Positions 27,241 to 38,841 of a DNA stretch of 64,000 bases are shown here, in pieces. Position 1 is the stretch's first letter. Every line of letters starts with the position of its first letter. Source of the DNA: Aurantiochytrium sp. KH105. Lineage: Eukaryota; Sar; Bigyra; Thraustochytrida; Thraustochytriidae. The notes beneath the pieces were generated by a model, which worked only from the letters and a program-made list of their open reading frames with translations, was not told where the DNA came from and ran no database searches. Position numbers and translations under genes: made by a program. The stretch is from assembly GCA_003116975.1 (NCBI GenBank), contig BGKB01000204.1, positions 1-64,000 of the forward strand, in the 5' to 3' direction.

Positions 27241-29040
27241 ATGAAGCGCCGCGACGGCAAGAGCGGCAAGGCCGCCAAGGCCGCGGCGGAGAACGATGGA
27301 GGCGGCGGCGGCTTCTGGGCCCTGGTCAAGGTGCTCATCCTGCTGCTGGCCGTGGGCGCGCTCGTCGTGAACCTCTGGGTCGTGCAGCACCTGCGCAAGA
27401 ACTTTGCGGACACGCACGCCGCGCTGCGCAGCGGCGACGAGAATGGCGGCGGCGGCGGCGAGGAGGACGTGCCGGGGGACGCGACGGCGCACTTTGACGG
27501 GCAGCGCAGCTTTGACTCGATGCGCGTCATGGACGTCCTCTCGCTCCTTGAAAAGTCGGAGCGCGACATTAAGCCGCCCTCCACGACGCAAAAGGTCGTG
27601 GCCGTGGGTATCAAGTTCATTCTCAAGCGTGACTACGACATTTGGGACTACACGTTCCATCGCGCCAACCACGAGATCGTGCAGACGACCAAGCAGGACC
27701 TGCAGGCCGGCAAATTTAGCGACTGGACCGTGATGAAGTGCCTCGATCTCTTCGACGGCAAGTCGCATTGTATCGAGCCCGCTGACCTTCCGGGTCTCAA
27801 GCGGTACCAGCGCGTCTCGCGTCTCTACGGTCTGCGCAAGACGCTGTGGAACAAGGATCGCTTCTGCGACACCATGGCGACGGCCGTGCGTGGCTTTCCC
27901 ATTGAGCGCGAGTTCGTATTCCCGTGCTGGGTCCTCCCTGCCGATTACCAGTATCTCATTACCGAGACGCGGACCATTTACGTGAACAGTTCGTTCATTC
28001 TCAAGCCAACGGATCGTGGTGAGGGTAATGGTATTATCGTCATGGACAACTGGATGCAGCTCGTGCACTGGAAAGACAAGTTTCCCGAATCCGACGAAAT
28101 CGTCGTGCAGACCTACCTGCCGAATCCCTTTCTCATTAACGAGCGCAAGTGGGATATGCGCACTTACGTCTTGTGCACGTCGGTTTCTCCCCTGCGCATT
28201 TACATGTATCGTGATGGTCTCGTCCGTTTTGCTTCGTCCAAGTACGAAAAGGACGCCAAGGCTGGTGGTAAGGCGACTTCGTTCCTTACCAACACTTCGG
28301 TGAACAAAAAGGCCGGTGTGGCCGTCGAAGATCTGACCTGGCCCTTTCCCCAGGTGTACACGTACCTCAAGGGATCGGGTATCGACCCGGACTTGCTGTG
28401 GGAGCGTATCGAGCGCGCCGTCGTGCAGATGATGCTCAGTGCTGAGCCTGCGTTTGTCAAGCAGTTCAAGAAGCTGCAAAATGACTTTACCTGCGTCAAC
28501 TGCTACCAGCTTTTGGGTGTTGACGTCATTGTTGATGACGACCTGACGCCTCGTATCATTGAGGTGAACGGAGAGCCTTCGATGCAGCAGTCTGGTGAGG
28601 CGCACTCGCAGTACGATTTTACCAAGCGTTCCATGACACGCGATCTCGTGCATATCTTGTACAGTCGCGACTCGTTCGCGCGCGCTCTTGCCAAGGACCT
28701 CACCGAGCTCGAGCTCTCGGGGTACCAGATTGGCTACCAGTCGATCGGGTGCTCCACCACGGATGACATTTGCTTGCGTCCCATGGATCTCGAGTACCTC
28801 CTCGAGTCCAAGAAGGAGCAGCAGAACATTGGCGGATTCCGCCGCATGTACCCTCACCACAAGGGCGACTATTACACGGACTTTGTGAACCACTTGGAGT
28901 CCAAATTCCCGTACGGGTCGCTCACGGGAACTTTCAAAATTCACAAGTTTGTCACCGCACTTGAGCTCGTGTCGGCCGTCAAGTCGCACAACCATCAGCT
29001 TGATGCGGTTTACAAGCCTGGTGTCTCTGAGGAGCCTTGA
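27241..29040 (+). CDS. Tubulin-tyrosine-ligase-like (TTLL) ATP-grasp protein with N-terminal membrane anchor
   Basis: A 599-residue protein starting at ATG 27241. Residues 1-24 are Lys/Arg-rich then Gly-rich; residues 25-48 (FWALVKVLILLLAVGALVV...) are a single transmembrane helix with basic residues on the N-terminal side, typical of a type II signal anchor. A Gly-rich stem follows (60-80). The ATP-grasp TTL domain occupies about 180-480: FILKPTDRGEGNG (252-264), VVQTYLPNPFLI (288-299) with KWDMRTYVL, and the metal-binding EVNGEPSM (from 441). TTLL enzymes add Tyr, Glu or Gly to proteins, normally tubulin in the cytosol. A membrane-anchored, possibly Golgi-lumenal form implies another substrate; this is inference. 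Convergent with the AzgA-type gene. Confidence 0.85.
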   Translation: MKRRDGKSGKAAKAAAENDGGGGGFWALVKVLILLLAVGALVVNLWVVQHLRKNFADTHAALRSGDENGGGGGEEDVPGDATAHFDGQRSFDSMRVMDVLSLLEKSERDIKPPSTTQKVVAVGIKFILKRDYDIWDYTFHRANHEIVQTTKQDLQAGKFSDWTVMKCLDLFDGKSHCIEPADLPGLKRYQRVSRLYGLRKTLWNKDRFCDTMATAVRGFPIEREFVFPCWVLPADYQYLITETRTIYVNSSFILKPTDRGEGNGIIVMDNWMQLVHWKDKFPESDEIVVQTYLPNPFLINERKWDMRTYVLCTSVSPLRIYMYRDGLVRFASSKYEKDAKAGGKATSFLTNTSVNKKAGVAVEDLTWPFPQVYTYLKGSGIDPDLLWERIERAVVQMMLSAEPAFVKQFKKLQNDFTCVNCYQLLGVDVIVDDDLTPRIIEVNGEPSMQQSGEAHSQYDFTKRSMTRDLVHILYSRDSFARALAKDLTELELSGYQIGYQSIGCSTTDDICLRPMDLEYLLESKKEQQNIGGFRRMYPHHKGDYYTDFVNHLESKFPYGSLTGTFKIHKFVTALELVSAVKSHNHQLDAVYKPGVSEEP

Positions 29041-29403
29041 TTGGTGTCAAGATGCTTCTGATTAAAAATCGCAATTGTAAACGGTCAATCTTTCCATTCA
29101 AATTTTATATTTCTTCTTCCCTTTGCGTCCTGGCCAAAGAAAAGGAATGAATCAAAATGTGGTCACAGTTGGTCTGAGCCGAAGTTTGAAGGACCAGTGA
29201 CTTGGAGATCTCGAAACGGAAAGATGCATTTTTGGTTCCGGTATACAAGAAAGCTTGCGGGAATAGTTCACAAGACGGGTGGCATCCGTGAGTGAGCAAA
29301 AATTAGAGAGTTGTTTCACGACTCAATTCTTTATTCAATTGGCGAGGTCCTTTTGTCAATCTAAATTGTGTAAAAAAAAATTAGCGCTACGGAATGTCAT
29401 ACC
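29041..29403. other. Convergent 3' intergenic region
   Basis: AT-richer than the flanking genes, with a short poly-A run near 29370. No gene is seen; it probably holds both 3' untranslated regions. Confidence 0.6.
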
Positions 29404-30900
29404 TTACAGCTGCATGCGGGGCCCGCTGTAGGCCTCCTTGCGCAGCACAAGCGTCGGCGAACGCATAAAGCCCTCAAAGCTTGCAGAGCTCTGGCTCCGA
29501 GGCATTTTGGGAGAAGGCGTTTGATTCTCCGCGGTGCCATAGGAAATGGTGGCAGCGGACTGATTGAGCACAGGGCCGCCATTGGAGGCTTGAAGCGACT
29601 CGTAGTCGACGTCATCGTTATCCGGCTCGTCCGCGAACCACTTGCGGCAGGTAAAGTGCAGGATAACATTCGAGGCAAGACCAAATGCAATGCCATTGGG
29701 AATGGAAAAGGTAAAGGGCATGACGGAAAGCGTGAGGAAGGCAGGAACGGCGATGCGCATCTGCTTCCAGTCAATCTCCGAAGCTTGGCCCATCATGGAG
29801 GCGCCAATGAGGATGACAACTGGCGCGGTGGCTTCTTGAGGGATGCTGCCGAGCAAGGGCGCAAAAAACAAGCTCATGAGGAACCAACCAGACACGACGC
29901 AGGCGGTGAGTCCCGTGCGACCGCCCTCTTTAATGCCGGCTGCGCTCTCGATATGGACAATGATGGGACTGCAGCCCAGCACGGCAGCAACCATGGTGGA
30001 GACGCCAGCGGCGAAGAAGACCCACTCCGACTTTGGCACGGTGACATGGCCGTTGTCCTCCTCACGGTGAAGGCCAGCGAGGTGGGCCAGGCCGAACATG
30101 ACGCCCGAGACGTCAAAGACACCGACGAGGAGGAAGGCGAGAACACCAGGGGTGTAGACGCCCGGGTCATCGGAGATGAGGTCGAATCGAGTAGCCTCCT
30201 TGAAGGCCGGAGACTTTTCGATGGGAAGCTCGACGATCTGCGTGGGCCACTGGTTGGTGATGGCCCACATGATGAGAGTGACGACCATGATGCCAATGAC
30301 AACGCCGCCTCGGATCTGATGGTGGGTGAGCGTTGCCTGGAGCAGAAGGCCACCGAGAGAGATCCAGAGCTCTGGGCGGTCGAGCGGGCCGAGCTTGACG
30401 AGGCTGTCGTCGCTGGCCGCGACGACGAGGTCGATGGTCTGCATGCCGATAAAGGTGAGGAGCAAACCCATGCCGATGACGGTTGCAATCTTAATGGTGA
30501 CGGGAATGAAGCGCATGGCGAGATTGCTCATGTGGGTGACGGCAAGCACCGTCATGATGGCCCCGGTGAGGAAGGCGCTGGTGAGTGCGCCCTCCCAGGG
30601 GATGCCCTTGCCCTTGATGAGGCCGTAGCTCAGGTAGGCGCTGAGGCCGAGTCCCGGGGCGAGGCCGAAGGGCAGGTTCGCAAAGTAGCCGACGATGAAG
30701 GACCCGAGCGCGGACGAGACGGCGGTGCCGATGACGACGTCCGTGGGCTCGAGGCCTGTGTGCGGCTTGCCGAGGATCTCCGCGTTGAGCAGGAGGATAT
30801 AGGCCATGGTCAGGAAGGTCGCCGTCCCGGCCCGGAACTCGGCGCGCGCGTTCGTGCCGCGCTCGCGCAGCTTGAACGTGCGTTCAAGCCATCCGCCCAT
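29404..30900 (-). CDS. AzgA-type purine permease (NCS2/nucleobase cation symporter)
   Basis: A 498-residue polytopic membrane protein. The start chosen is ATG 30900 (MGGWLERTFKLRERGTNARAE), which matches the usual AzgA N-terminus; the frame stays open upstream but reads as low complexity. Family motifs: TATFLTMAYILLLNAEIL, then ANLPFGLAPGLGLSAYLSYGL (substrate-binding helix), FDVSGVMFGLAHLAG, and GCSPIIVHIESAAGIKEGGRTGLTA. AzgA proteins import adenine, guanine and hypoxanthine with H+ at the plasma membrane. About 12-14 hydrophobic segments are visible. The C-terminal 70 residues are a polar tail rich in Ser/Asn. Single exon. Confidence 0.92.
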   Translation of the reverse strand: MGGWLERTFKLRERGTNARAEFRAGTATFLTMAYILLLNAEILGKPHTGLEPTDVVIGTAVSSALGSFIVGYFANLPFGLAPGLGLSAYLSYGLIKGKGIPWEGALTSAFLTGAIMTVLAVTHMSNLAMRFIPVTIKIATVIGMGLLLTFIGMQTIDLVVAASDDSLVKLGPLDRPELWISLGGLLLQATLTHHQIRGGVVIGIMVVTLIMWAITNQWPTQIVELPIEKSPAFKEATRFDLISDDPGVYTPGVLAFLLVGVFDVSGVMFGLAHLAGLHREEDNGHVTVPKSEWVFFAAGVSTMVAAVLGCSPIIVHIESAAGIKEGGRTGLTACVVSGWFLMSLFFAPLLGSIPQEATAPVVILIGASMMGQASEIDWKQMRIAVPAFLTLSVMPFTFSIPNGIAFGLASNVILHFTCRKWFADEPDNDDVDYESLQASNGGPVLNQSAATISYGTAENQTPSPKMPRSQSSASFEGFMRSPTLVLRKEAYSGPRMQL

Positions 30901-32856
30901 CTTCTTCTCGCGCGCCGCTCGCTCCGGCTGCTGCTGCCGCCGCTGCCGCCGCTGCTCTTGCTGTCGCCTCCGCGCGCCGCTGCCTCGCCTCGCGTCAAGG
31001 CTCTGTCGCTCTGTCAAGGAGGCAGGAACTAAAAGCTTTTTTCCTTTTCTCGCCGGCCAGACAGAAAAAATATCCGCCGCCTCCCACATCTTCCGCCCCC
31101 AGTCGCAGCCACCGGTTCTACGCCGGCCAGGGGCGGTGTGGGCTCTCCACTGTTCACTGCGCGCGCTGCGGTAGCGCATTTTACGCGCGGTGGGGCGGAG
31201 CTGCCCTCGCTGTGTGGTCGGGGTGCGGGCCACAGCGGGACATGGAGAGGGACCGCGGCCTCCCGCAGCGCGAAACCGGTGGCGCAGCTCGCGAACGGCC
31301 ACCCGTTGCCGTTGGAGATGGCGGGCGATATGAATATGGGACGCAGCCTGGAGACGGGACGAAAACACGGGGACGAAAACACGGGCACCTCGAGGCGAAG
31401 CCTTTTCGCCCATCCTCTCCATCCTCTATACGTGCATTATTTGCCGACGTAAAAGCCAACCAAGTTTTCTTGTGTCTTGCCAGAGGATTATGCCATGCCA
31501 TCCATGCTGATGAGGATGCTTGCGCGAGAGACACACGAAGCTGGCGGAGGAAACGCTCGAGAAAGAGCACTTTTTTGCGCATGCCGGCCGTTTGGCTCCG
31601 TTCCTTCGTTCATTCGAAATGCGCGCCTGTGCAAATGGACGAGGACGAGGGTCGCTGCGAAGCCGTTCCGCTTCAATCGAGCTTTCTTCCTTGGCCATTA
31701 AAATTAACGGGACCGAGAACAAGCCCAGCGTGGCGCGGAATCTGCTGCCACTTTCAGGTTGTTGCAAAGCTAGCTCTGCAAGCTGATGAATTTCGCAACG
31801 TAGACGAACGCAAGCCGCTCGCTCGTACGGTTTCTGTCGTGTCGCGTGCACCCGGCCCCTCGCCAAACGAAGGCCGGGAGTCGCTCAGGTCAATCAGTCT
31901 CCGCGTGAACGAACAAACATCAAAGAGAGGCGACCTCGTGCGACCCGGCGCCGGTCCCAGCCCTGGGACCGGCAAGCGATAAACTCGAAGACGAGGTCGC
32001 CGCGCTGGAAACGGCCGCAGCCGACAGCGACTGCGACGGTCTTCATTATGTTAGGCCTCGGGTTAGGAGGCTCGCAAAGCGGGCTTTTGGCCCCGTGAAG
32101 GAGGCGCAATGAAAAGCAGCGAAGGACAGCGACCAGGGAGAGAGCGCGCGAGAGGGGTTTCTTTCTTTCTTGCTCGCTTGGCGGCCTGGCTGGCTGCTTC
32201 GAGGGGGAGAAGCGCAGATCGAAGAGCGAGGGCCAGAAGGAGGAGAAGTGGGAGATGGAGTCATGAAGCGAACGAGGCCTGGCTGCTTTGGCTGGCCAAG
32301 TCTGGCGAGGAACGGCTGGCTGGGCTGTGGATAGGAGGAAACCACAGGCGGCGGTAGGTGTGTAGTGTGTAGATAGGGCCTGCAGGCAAGGTGGGCGAAT
32401 TTATTTATTCATTCATTCATTCATTCATTCATTTATTTGTCCGTCCATTGATGCGTTCATGGATTTATTCATTCCATGGAAAAGAAGTTGAGGTCGTGCG
32501 GAAGCAGAATGTGAAGGCCTAGCCGAAAAAAAGGAAAGGAGAGAGAAAAACAGAAAAGTAAAGTAAAGAAAGAAACAACTTGAAAAAAAAAAAAAGGAAA
32601 AAGAGTGGTAGGTCTCAAGCCAGCCAGCCAGCCAGCCAGCTAGCTGAGACAATAAGCCCTGCGAGATGTGGTATGATATGATATGGTATGGTATGGTATG
32701 GTATAAAAATCAGAATCTGCCGCACAAGCGCGAAAATGGTGGCGGCAGAAGCAAAAGCAAAAGCAAAAGCAAAAGCAGGGAGAAAAAAGCAGGAAGCAAA
32801 AGCAGAAGCGGCAAAGTTGCCCTTCTCACTCGTTCGATCAGGCGAGGCTTCCTCCG
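30901..32856. other. Gene-poor stretch with simple repeats
   Basis: No gene supported. It holds a CG-rich segment near 30900-31000 (probable 5' flank of the permease), an attc tract at 32401-32440, a ccag run at 32620-32640, a tatgatatgg run at 32667-32705 and an agcaaa run at 32750-32800. Overlapping short frames lack domain signals. Confidence 0.5.
32401..32440. repeat. ATTC tetranucleotide microsatellite
   Basis: Eight or so attc units flanked by related attt units. Confidence 0.95.
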
Positions 32857-33567
32857 TTAGAGAAACACCGACTTGCGGCCATTGCGCTTCGAGAGGTACG
32901 CCCTGCGCCCATCTTGGTCGTTGACCGTGGAGGACGTTGACTCGCCATCGAGCTTCCGCTCGGCCTTGGCCGTCCGCACACTCAGGTTGCGGGAGTGCAT
33001 GGAAAGTCGCGCTTCATCAGAAACATAAAGGCTCCGCGTGTTAACCGACCTACGCGAGGCTTCCGTAGAAGCGCCACTCGAGGACGAGGTCGAGTGCGAG
33101 CTGACCTTGCGCGAGGGCGGTCCCGAGGTGGAGGAGGCCACGGACTGCATATCGATGTCCGCCGCGCCTGCACCGTAGGCGGCGAGCTCGGCGTGTTCCG
33201 AGTATCTGCGCTCGTTCGTGGTCATTTTACGCGAGCGCGTGAGCGTTCTGCGACGGAAGCCACGCTGCTCCAGCGGCAGCCTGGACTCGGCTTCGTCATC
33301 GGCAGCCGACGAGGCGCCTCCCTCCTCTTCCTCTGGGCGACGTCCGCTCTTGACATGATTCTGGAAAAAACCGGTGGCGCGTGTGCTCACCCGCCTCCAG
33401 TTCTCCCTGCTCACGGACGCGCGCTGCGAGATGTTCTGGCGCGAGACCGAAGACCGCCTCACCAGCGACTTCCTCAGCGAGGTCGCCCTCTTGGGCTGTA
33501 CGTGCCGCTCGGGCTCGTTCCGCTTCACGGACTTGCGCGCGCTCAGACTGCGCCGCAACCGGTCCAT
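32857..33567 (-). CDS. Ser/Arg-rich basic protein, unknown
   Basis: No family is recognised. ATG 33567 gives 236 residues (MDRLRRSLSARKS...). The frame is open for a further 36 charged codons upstream (HEEEHKAEEEGEQ...), which look coding but have no ATG, so an upstream exon is possible. The protein is full of Arg-Arg-x-Ser and Arg-x-x-Ser patterns (RRSL, RRSS, RRVS, RRRT), a Ser-rich stretch around 145-165 and no hydrophobic segment. Such patterns are typical substrates of basophilic kinases (PKA/AGC type). It may be an intrinsically disordered regulatory or cytoskeletal protein; that is inference. Codon bias toward G/C-ending codons supports it being real. Confidence 0.55.
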   Translation of the reverse strand: MDRLRRSLSARKSVKRNEPERHVQPKRATSLRKSLVRRSSVSRQNISQRASVSRENWRRVSTRATGFFQNHVKSGRRPEEEEGGASSAADDEAESRLPLEQRGFRRRTLTRSRKMTTNERRYSEHAELAAYGAGAADIDMQSVASSTSGPPSRKVSSHSTSSSSGASTEASRRSVNTRSLYVSDEARLSMHSRNLSVRTAKAERKLDGESTSSTVNDQDGRRAYLSKRNGRKSVFL

Positions 33568-35133
33568 CTTCGCCTCCTCCTCTCGCCTCGCCGCGTCTGC
33601 GCGCGTCTTGCCCTTCTGCTCCCCCTCCTCCTCCGCCTTATGCTCCTCCTCGTGCACGCGCTGCGCGTCCTGCACGTGCGCCGGAGCGAGCGAGCGAGCG
33701 ATTGACTCGCCTTAAAAAGTCCCGTCAATTCAGTTCCAGCGCGAAACCCCCTCGCCGCGCGCGGCTCGCGCTCGCGCCCGCGCCCGCGGGCTCGCCGGCT
33801 CGCGCGGCGCTCGTCCGCCCGCTCCTTCGCGCGCGCGCTCCCTTGCTCGCTCTCGCACGCGGGTGCGGTCGGGCGGCGCGGGTCGGCGAGGCCGGGCTGA
33901 TCGTGGTTTGCTCTTCCCTCGCAAAGGAGCGGCGCGGCCCCGAGAATTCCGGGACGCACCCCGGATTTCCGGGGCCTAGCCCCCTCCCTCCCTTATTCTC
34001 CTTCTCCATCGATCGCTTGACGACGCGACGCGCCCCGCGCCCCGGCCTCGAGCCCGCGCGCGTCTGCGAGCGACGGAGCGCAGTGCAGCGACGCGCCGGG
34101 CGCGACCAGCACCGGCCAGGGTCACGCGGCGGGTTTTCGTGACACGGGGCGGGTGCACGTGCTCGCTCGAGGGCGTGCACGTGCGCGCCATTGACGAGAG
34201 AACGATTGAATGAATCAACGCGCGCACGCACTGCTTTGCACGCCGCCGCTGGAAACCTGCGTGTTGCTGCTGCTGCTGCTGCTGCATGGTGCCGCTCATG
34301 CCGCCGGCGCAGAGGTCGATCGGGCCAGACGGCCGGGCTGGGGAAGGATAGAAATCGTCGATGAGGTGGCCCGATCAGAGAGCGAGCCCGAGAACGCAAG
34401 CGAGCCAGCTGCTCAGCTAGCCGCGAGCTCGCGAGCCTCGGTTTTCGTGATACTTTACATTAGTCGCCGCGCAAGCCGAGCTTCCTCCCTTCCTTCCTCC
34501 CTTCCTTCCTTCCTTCCGCTCCAAACCGTTTGGTTTGGCTCGAAGCTTTTGGGAACGACCAACCCTTTCCAGCCTGCTTGAGCCGAGCGCGAAGAATGAT
34601 GACCAGCGATCGATCTTCACAATCGATGCATCGACCGACCGACCAGGTCGCATGAGTCACCGTGACCAACGATTGATCGATCGATCGCTCGATCGCTCGA
34701 TCGCTCGATCTCTCGCACTTCGAAGGAGCCCGGGAGCTGCCCTGACCAGCCAGGCCCTTTTGCAGGCCTGCAGGCCCGGCCAGGTGCAGCGACCAGCTTT
34801 TTACCAGTTTTACGGAGTGGGAGGAAGATGACACGGAGGGCAGGACAGGACGGGTGGACGGCCGCTGGCGGGGAGGGGCAGCGGTGGCGAATGTTGATGA
34901 TGATGTTGATAATGATGAGGATGATTGATGCTCACGCCGCGGGAGTGTGAGTCGCAGCGGAGTCGGACGTGGCGCGACTGGTGTGGAGTGCGAAGATAAA
35001 TGACAAAATGATGATACAGGGATGATAGTATAGTAATCGTTGTAGGTCAATAAACAGACGGCACGACGGCTGCCGCGTTGTGTTATGTATAAGCAGGGGC
35101 AGCAGCAGGGGCAGCAGCGTATAGTTTCTATAC
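33568..35133. other. Intergenic, very GC-rich, with simple repeats
   Basis: No gene supported. 33720-34140 is extremely CG-rich. A cttcc run lies at about 34485-34520 and a gatcgctc run at 34673-34715; gctgct repeats occur near 34265-34285. Open frames here come from the low stop-codon density of GC-rich DNA. Confidence 0.5.
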
Positions 35134-36171
35134 TCAGGGGACCATAGTCCGCATGACGTCTTTGTCGCTGTTTGTCGCGAGATCTTGCGTCTGTTCAGCA
35201 GCGGCTTCATTGTCAGTCACAGCGGCTTCACTGTCAGTCACAGCGGGAGGAGACGCAAAGCCGGCGGCAGCACCCTCGGGGTGCGTAGATCCCATATCAT
35301 CACCGCTTTGAGGGCACGGAGCATGCGTCGGCGGCGGCAGTAGCGGTGGCGGCGGCTGCTGCTGTCGCGGCGGCGCGTGAGGGCCGCCGCCTTCTTGTAG
35401 GTGCTCGGCGCAGTACTGGTGATAGCGCACGCATTTCTTTTGGCAGCGACGCGGCTCGCGCATGTGGCAACGACCGCCACCGTGCGCAAGACAATATCCG
35501 CCTGCAGAGGCACGCGCGTCGCAGCCAGGCTCGTTGCAAATGCTAAAGCCCCCATGTCGCTGACAAAAACCAAAACGATTCGCGCGATTCTTGCAGCCAG
35601 ACTGCTCGCAAAGCTTGGTCGGCGCACCGTGCGCAATGCACTTGCCGTGACCTTGATCGCGCTTCTTGCAGCCTTCAACCTGGCAGCGTCGTCCGCCGCC
35701 GTGGGTCGTGCAAAAGCCGCCAATCTCCTTCCAGCCGTTGCAGCCCTCCACGGGACAGGTGTTGACTTCCTTGCGCGCGCGCTTTGTGCCTCGTTTCTCG
35801 AGCCGTTTGCGTCGCGCAGCCACAACGATGGCAGCCTCGTGCGCATCGTCTTCGCGCACGCCATCTCCTGGGCCAATTGTATCATGTTCTTGTGGCTCAG
35901 CATAGTCTACATTCTTGTTCTCTGCTGGCGAGAGGTTCTTGTCGTCTAGATCGTTCAAATCCTGCGCAGCGTCGAGTTTCTCCTCAACGACAGCCGTCTC
36001 GCCCTCGTCGGCGTCTTGCGGCTCAACCACGGCCGTATTCTCTTCCTCGTCTTGCGACTGCGGCAACCGCATCGAGGACGAAGACGATGATGGTGGCGGC
36101 GGCGGCCGCGGCGGCGGCGGAGGAGAAGCAGGCCCGCTGTCCATCGCGGTCACATCCTCCTTGCTCTCCAT
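35134..36171 (-). CDS. WRKY19-type zinc-knuckle repeat protein
   Basis: A 345-residue protein from ATG 36171. Residues 11-38 are a Pro/Ser-rich low-complexity run; an acidic region follows to about 110; a basic cluster at 121-135 (RKRLEKRGTKRARKE) is a likely nuclear localisation signal. Residues 139-258 hold five tandem Cys/His units of the form C-x4-C-x(7-9)-C-x3-H-G (CPVEGC...CTTHGG, CQVEGC...CIAHG, CEQSGC...CQRHGG, CNEPGC...CLAHGG, then a variant). This is the zinc-binding repeat known from plant WRKY19 and from many oomycete and other stramenopile proteins. The C-terminus is Pro/Gln-rich. Nuclear DNA- or protein-binding role is inferred from the repeat and the basic cluster. Confidence 0.85.
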   Translation of the reverse strand: MESKEDVTAMDSGPASPPPPPRPPPPPSSSSSSMRLPQSQDEEENTAVVEPQDADEGETAVVEEKLDAAQDLNDLDDKNLSPAENKNVDYAEPQEHDTIGPGDGVREDDAHEAAIVVAARRKRLEKRGTKRARKEVNTCPVEGCNGWKEIGGFCTTHGGGRRCQVEGCKKRDQGHGKCIAHGAPTKLCEQSGCKNRANRFGFCQRHGGFSICNEPGCDARASAGGYCLAHGGGRCHMREPRRCQKKCVRYHQYCAEHLQEGGGPHAPPRQQQPPPPLLPPPTHAPCPQSGDDMGSTHPEGAAAGFASPPAVTDSEAAVTDNEAAAEQTQDLATNSDKDVMRTMVP

Positions 36172-36791
36172 GCTCGCGTCGCCCGAGCACGCCGATTGAT
36201 ATGGTTGTTCGCGTTCTGGTTGCTCTCACGCGAGCTGTCTCGCCGTTGGTCTCACATGTTGTCGCCTGGCGCTTGCTTATCCTACGAAACAAGCAAGCAA
36301 GCAAGCAAGCACACCGTCGAGCCACAGCTCCGAGGCCGGGCCCACCCAGCCTAGAAACAAAGAAAATCGATTCCAACCATTTGCTCGACACGCCACGAGC
36401 AACAACGCTTGTGCTCATCCTTGCCCGCTTCCACCGTCTTCTCCTACTCATCCTCCTCCTCCTCCGCGCAGGCGTCCAGGCGCCTCGCCCATCCAGCCGA
36501 GCATCGCCAGGGAGGAGTCCCCGCCACAGCGCACACCCTTTCTCGCGCACCCCCTCTCCGTTCGCGGCCCGCCACTCTCTTAGGCCTCTTCCACCTTTCC
36601 CGCGCCCTGCATAGCCCTCTTTACCCGCGGCCGTCTCGCCGCGCACCGGCAGATCCTTCCTCCACTCGGAACATTACCCCCTCGCAGCCCCTGCCTAGAG
36701 TCTGCCTCTTCACTGGGCCACCCGCGGTCGCAGTGGCGGTAGGGGCGTGCAGCGCGGAGGCAGGAAACGGCCCCGGAGGACGCGAGGGGAC
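36172..36791. other. Divergent intergenic region up to the gap
   Basis: Contains an aagc tract (36289-36310) and pyrimidine-rich sequence. The 5' end of the ATP synthase beta gene should lie within or just before the gap, but no mitochondrial presequence can be read with confidence in the visible part. Confidence 0.45.
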
Positions 36792-37390
36792 NNNNNNNNN
36801 NNNNNNNNNNNNNNNNNNNNNNNNNNNNNNNNNNNNNNNNNNNNNNNNNNNNNNNNNNNNNNNNNNNNNNNNNNNNNNNNNNNNNNNNNNNNNNNNNNNN
36901 NNNNNNNNNNNNNNNNNNNNNNNNNNNNNNNNNNNNNNNNNNNNNNNNNNNNNNNNNNNNNNNNNNNNNNNNNNNNNNNNNNNNNNNNNNNNNNNNNNNN
37001 NNNNNNNNNNNNNNNNNNNNNNNNNNNNNNNNNNNNNNNNNNNNNNNNNNNNNNNNNNNNNNNNNNNNNNNNNNNNNNNNNNNNNNNNNNNNNNNNNNNN
37101 NNNNNNNNNNNNNNNNNNNNNNNNNNNNNNNNNNNNNNNNNNNNNNNNNNNNNNNNNNNNNNNNNNNNNNNNNNNNNNNNNNNNNNNNNNNNNNNNNNNN
37201 NNNNNNNNNNNNNNNNNNNNNNNNNNNNNNNNNNNNNNNNNNNNNNNNNNNNNNNNNNNNNNNNNNNNNNNNNNNNNNNNNNNNNNNNNNNNNNNNNNNN
37301 NNNNNNNNNNNNNNNNNNNNNNNNNNNNNNNNNNNNNNNNNNNNNNNNNNNNNNNNNNNNNNNNNNNNNNNNNNNNNNNNNNNNNNNNNN
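36792..37390. other. Assembly gap (599 N)
   Basis: Run of N that removes the 5' part of ATP synthase beta; its true length may differ. Confidence 0.99.
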
Positions 37391-38263
<873 letters not shown>

Positions 38264-38841
38264 GCATTTCCGATGGCGGACGTGCGTGCGTACTAACCCA
38301 TTAACTCGATAACCATTTGCCCCGAACAAGCACTTTTCTTCTCTCTTCTCTCTTGTCTTGTTTTCGGTTTGCTTGCTTGATTGCTCGATGAGGACATCAT
38401 ACAACCACGGTCTCCAGCTTTTGAAAGAAGTCGTCCTTTCCTTATGGCATGCACTTCTCGTGCATCAGCGTATCACTCAAAGACAGGGCTATCTTATGGC
38501 CGTCTATTTCTTGGTGGTTGGATTGAATGATTCATGCGCTGTTCAGGACATCATACATCCGCAAATCTGCTTTCTTTGTCGTACGTTACTCGGAGGAAGG
38601 AAGAAAAAGCAAAGATGGTAAGAAGACATACGCTCACCATTTGAACAGAAGCAATGGACAGGGACATATGCATGATTTTTTTTATACGGGGACCTGGACC
38701 TGTCTGATGCTAACGCAGAAATTGGTCGATCAGCCCCGAGCATCATTCTATTCTAATCAGCCTTGCCAGGACTAATCGTACTAGCCTTGCCGAAACTCGT
38801 GCTAATAGTTTTCCAATGTAAAGCATGGACATCATCGAATC
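38264..38841. other. Convergent intergenic region
   Basis: No gene seen. AT-richer than the flanks, with a short gctt-type run near 38369. Probably holds both 3' untranslated regions. Confidence 0.55.

Noticed and set aside
27010-28995. A 661-codon minus-strand frame antisense to the TTLL-like gene
   Set aside because: Same reason: shadow of the ATP-grasp gene, with no family motif of its own.
29521-31032. A 503-codon plus-strand frame antisense to the purine permease
   Set aside because: It is the mirror of a clearly coding, family-matched gene on the other strand; its composition (Asp/Gly/His-rich) follows from the permease codons.
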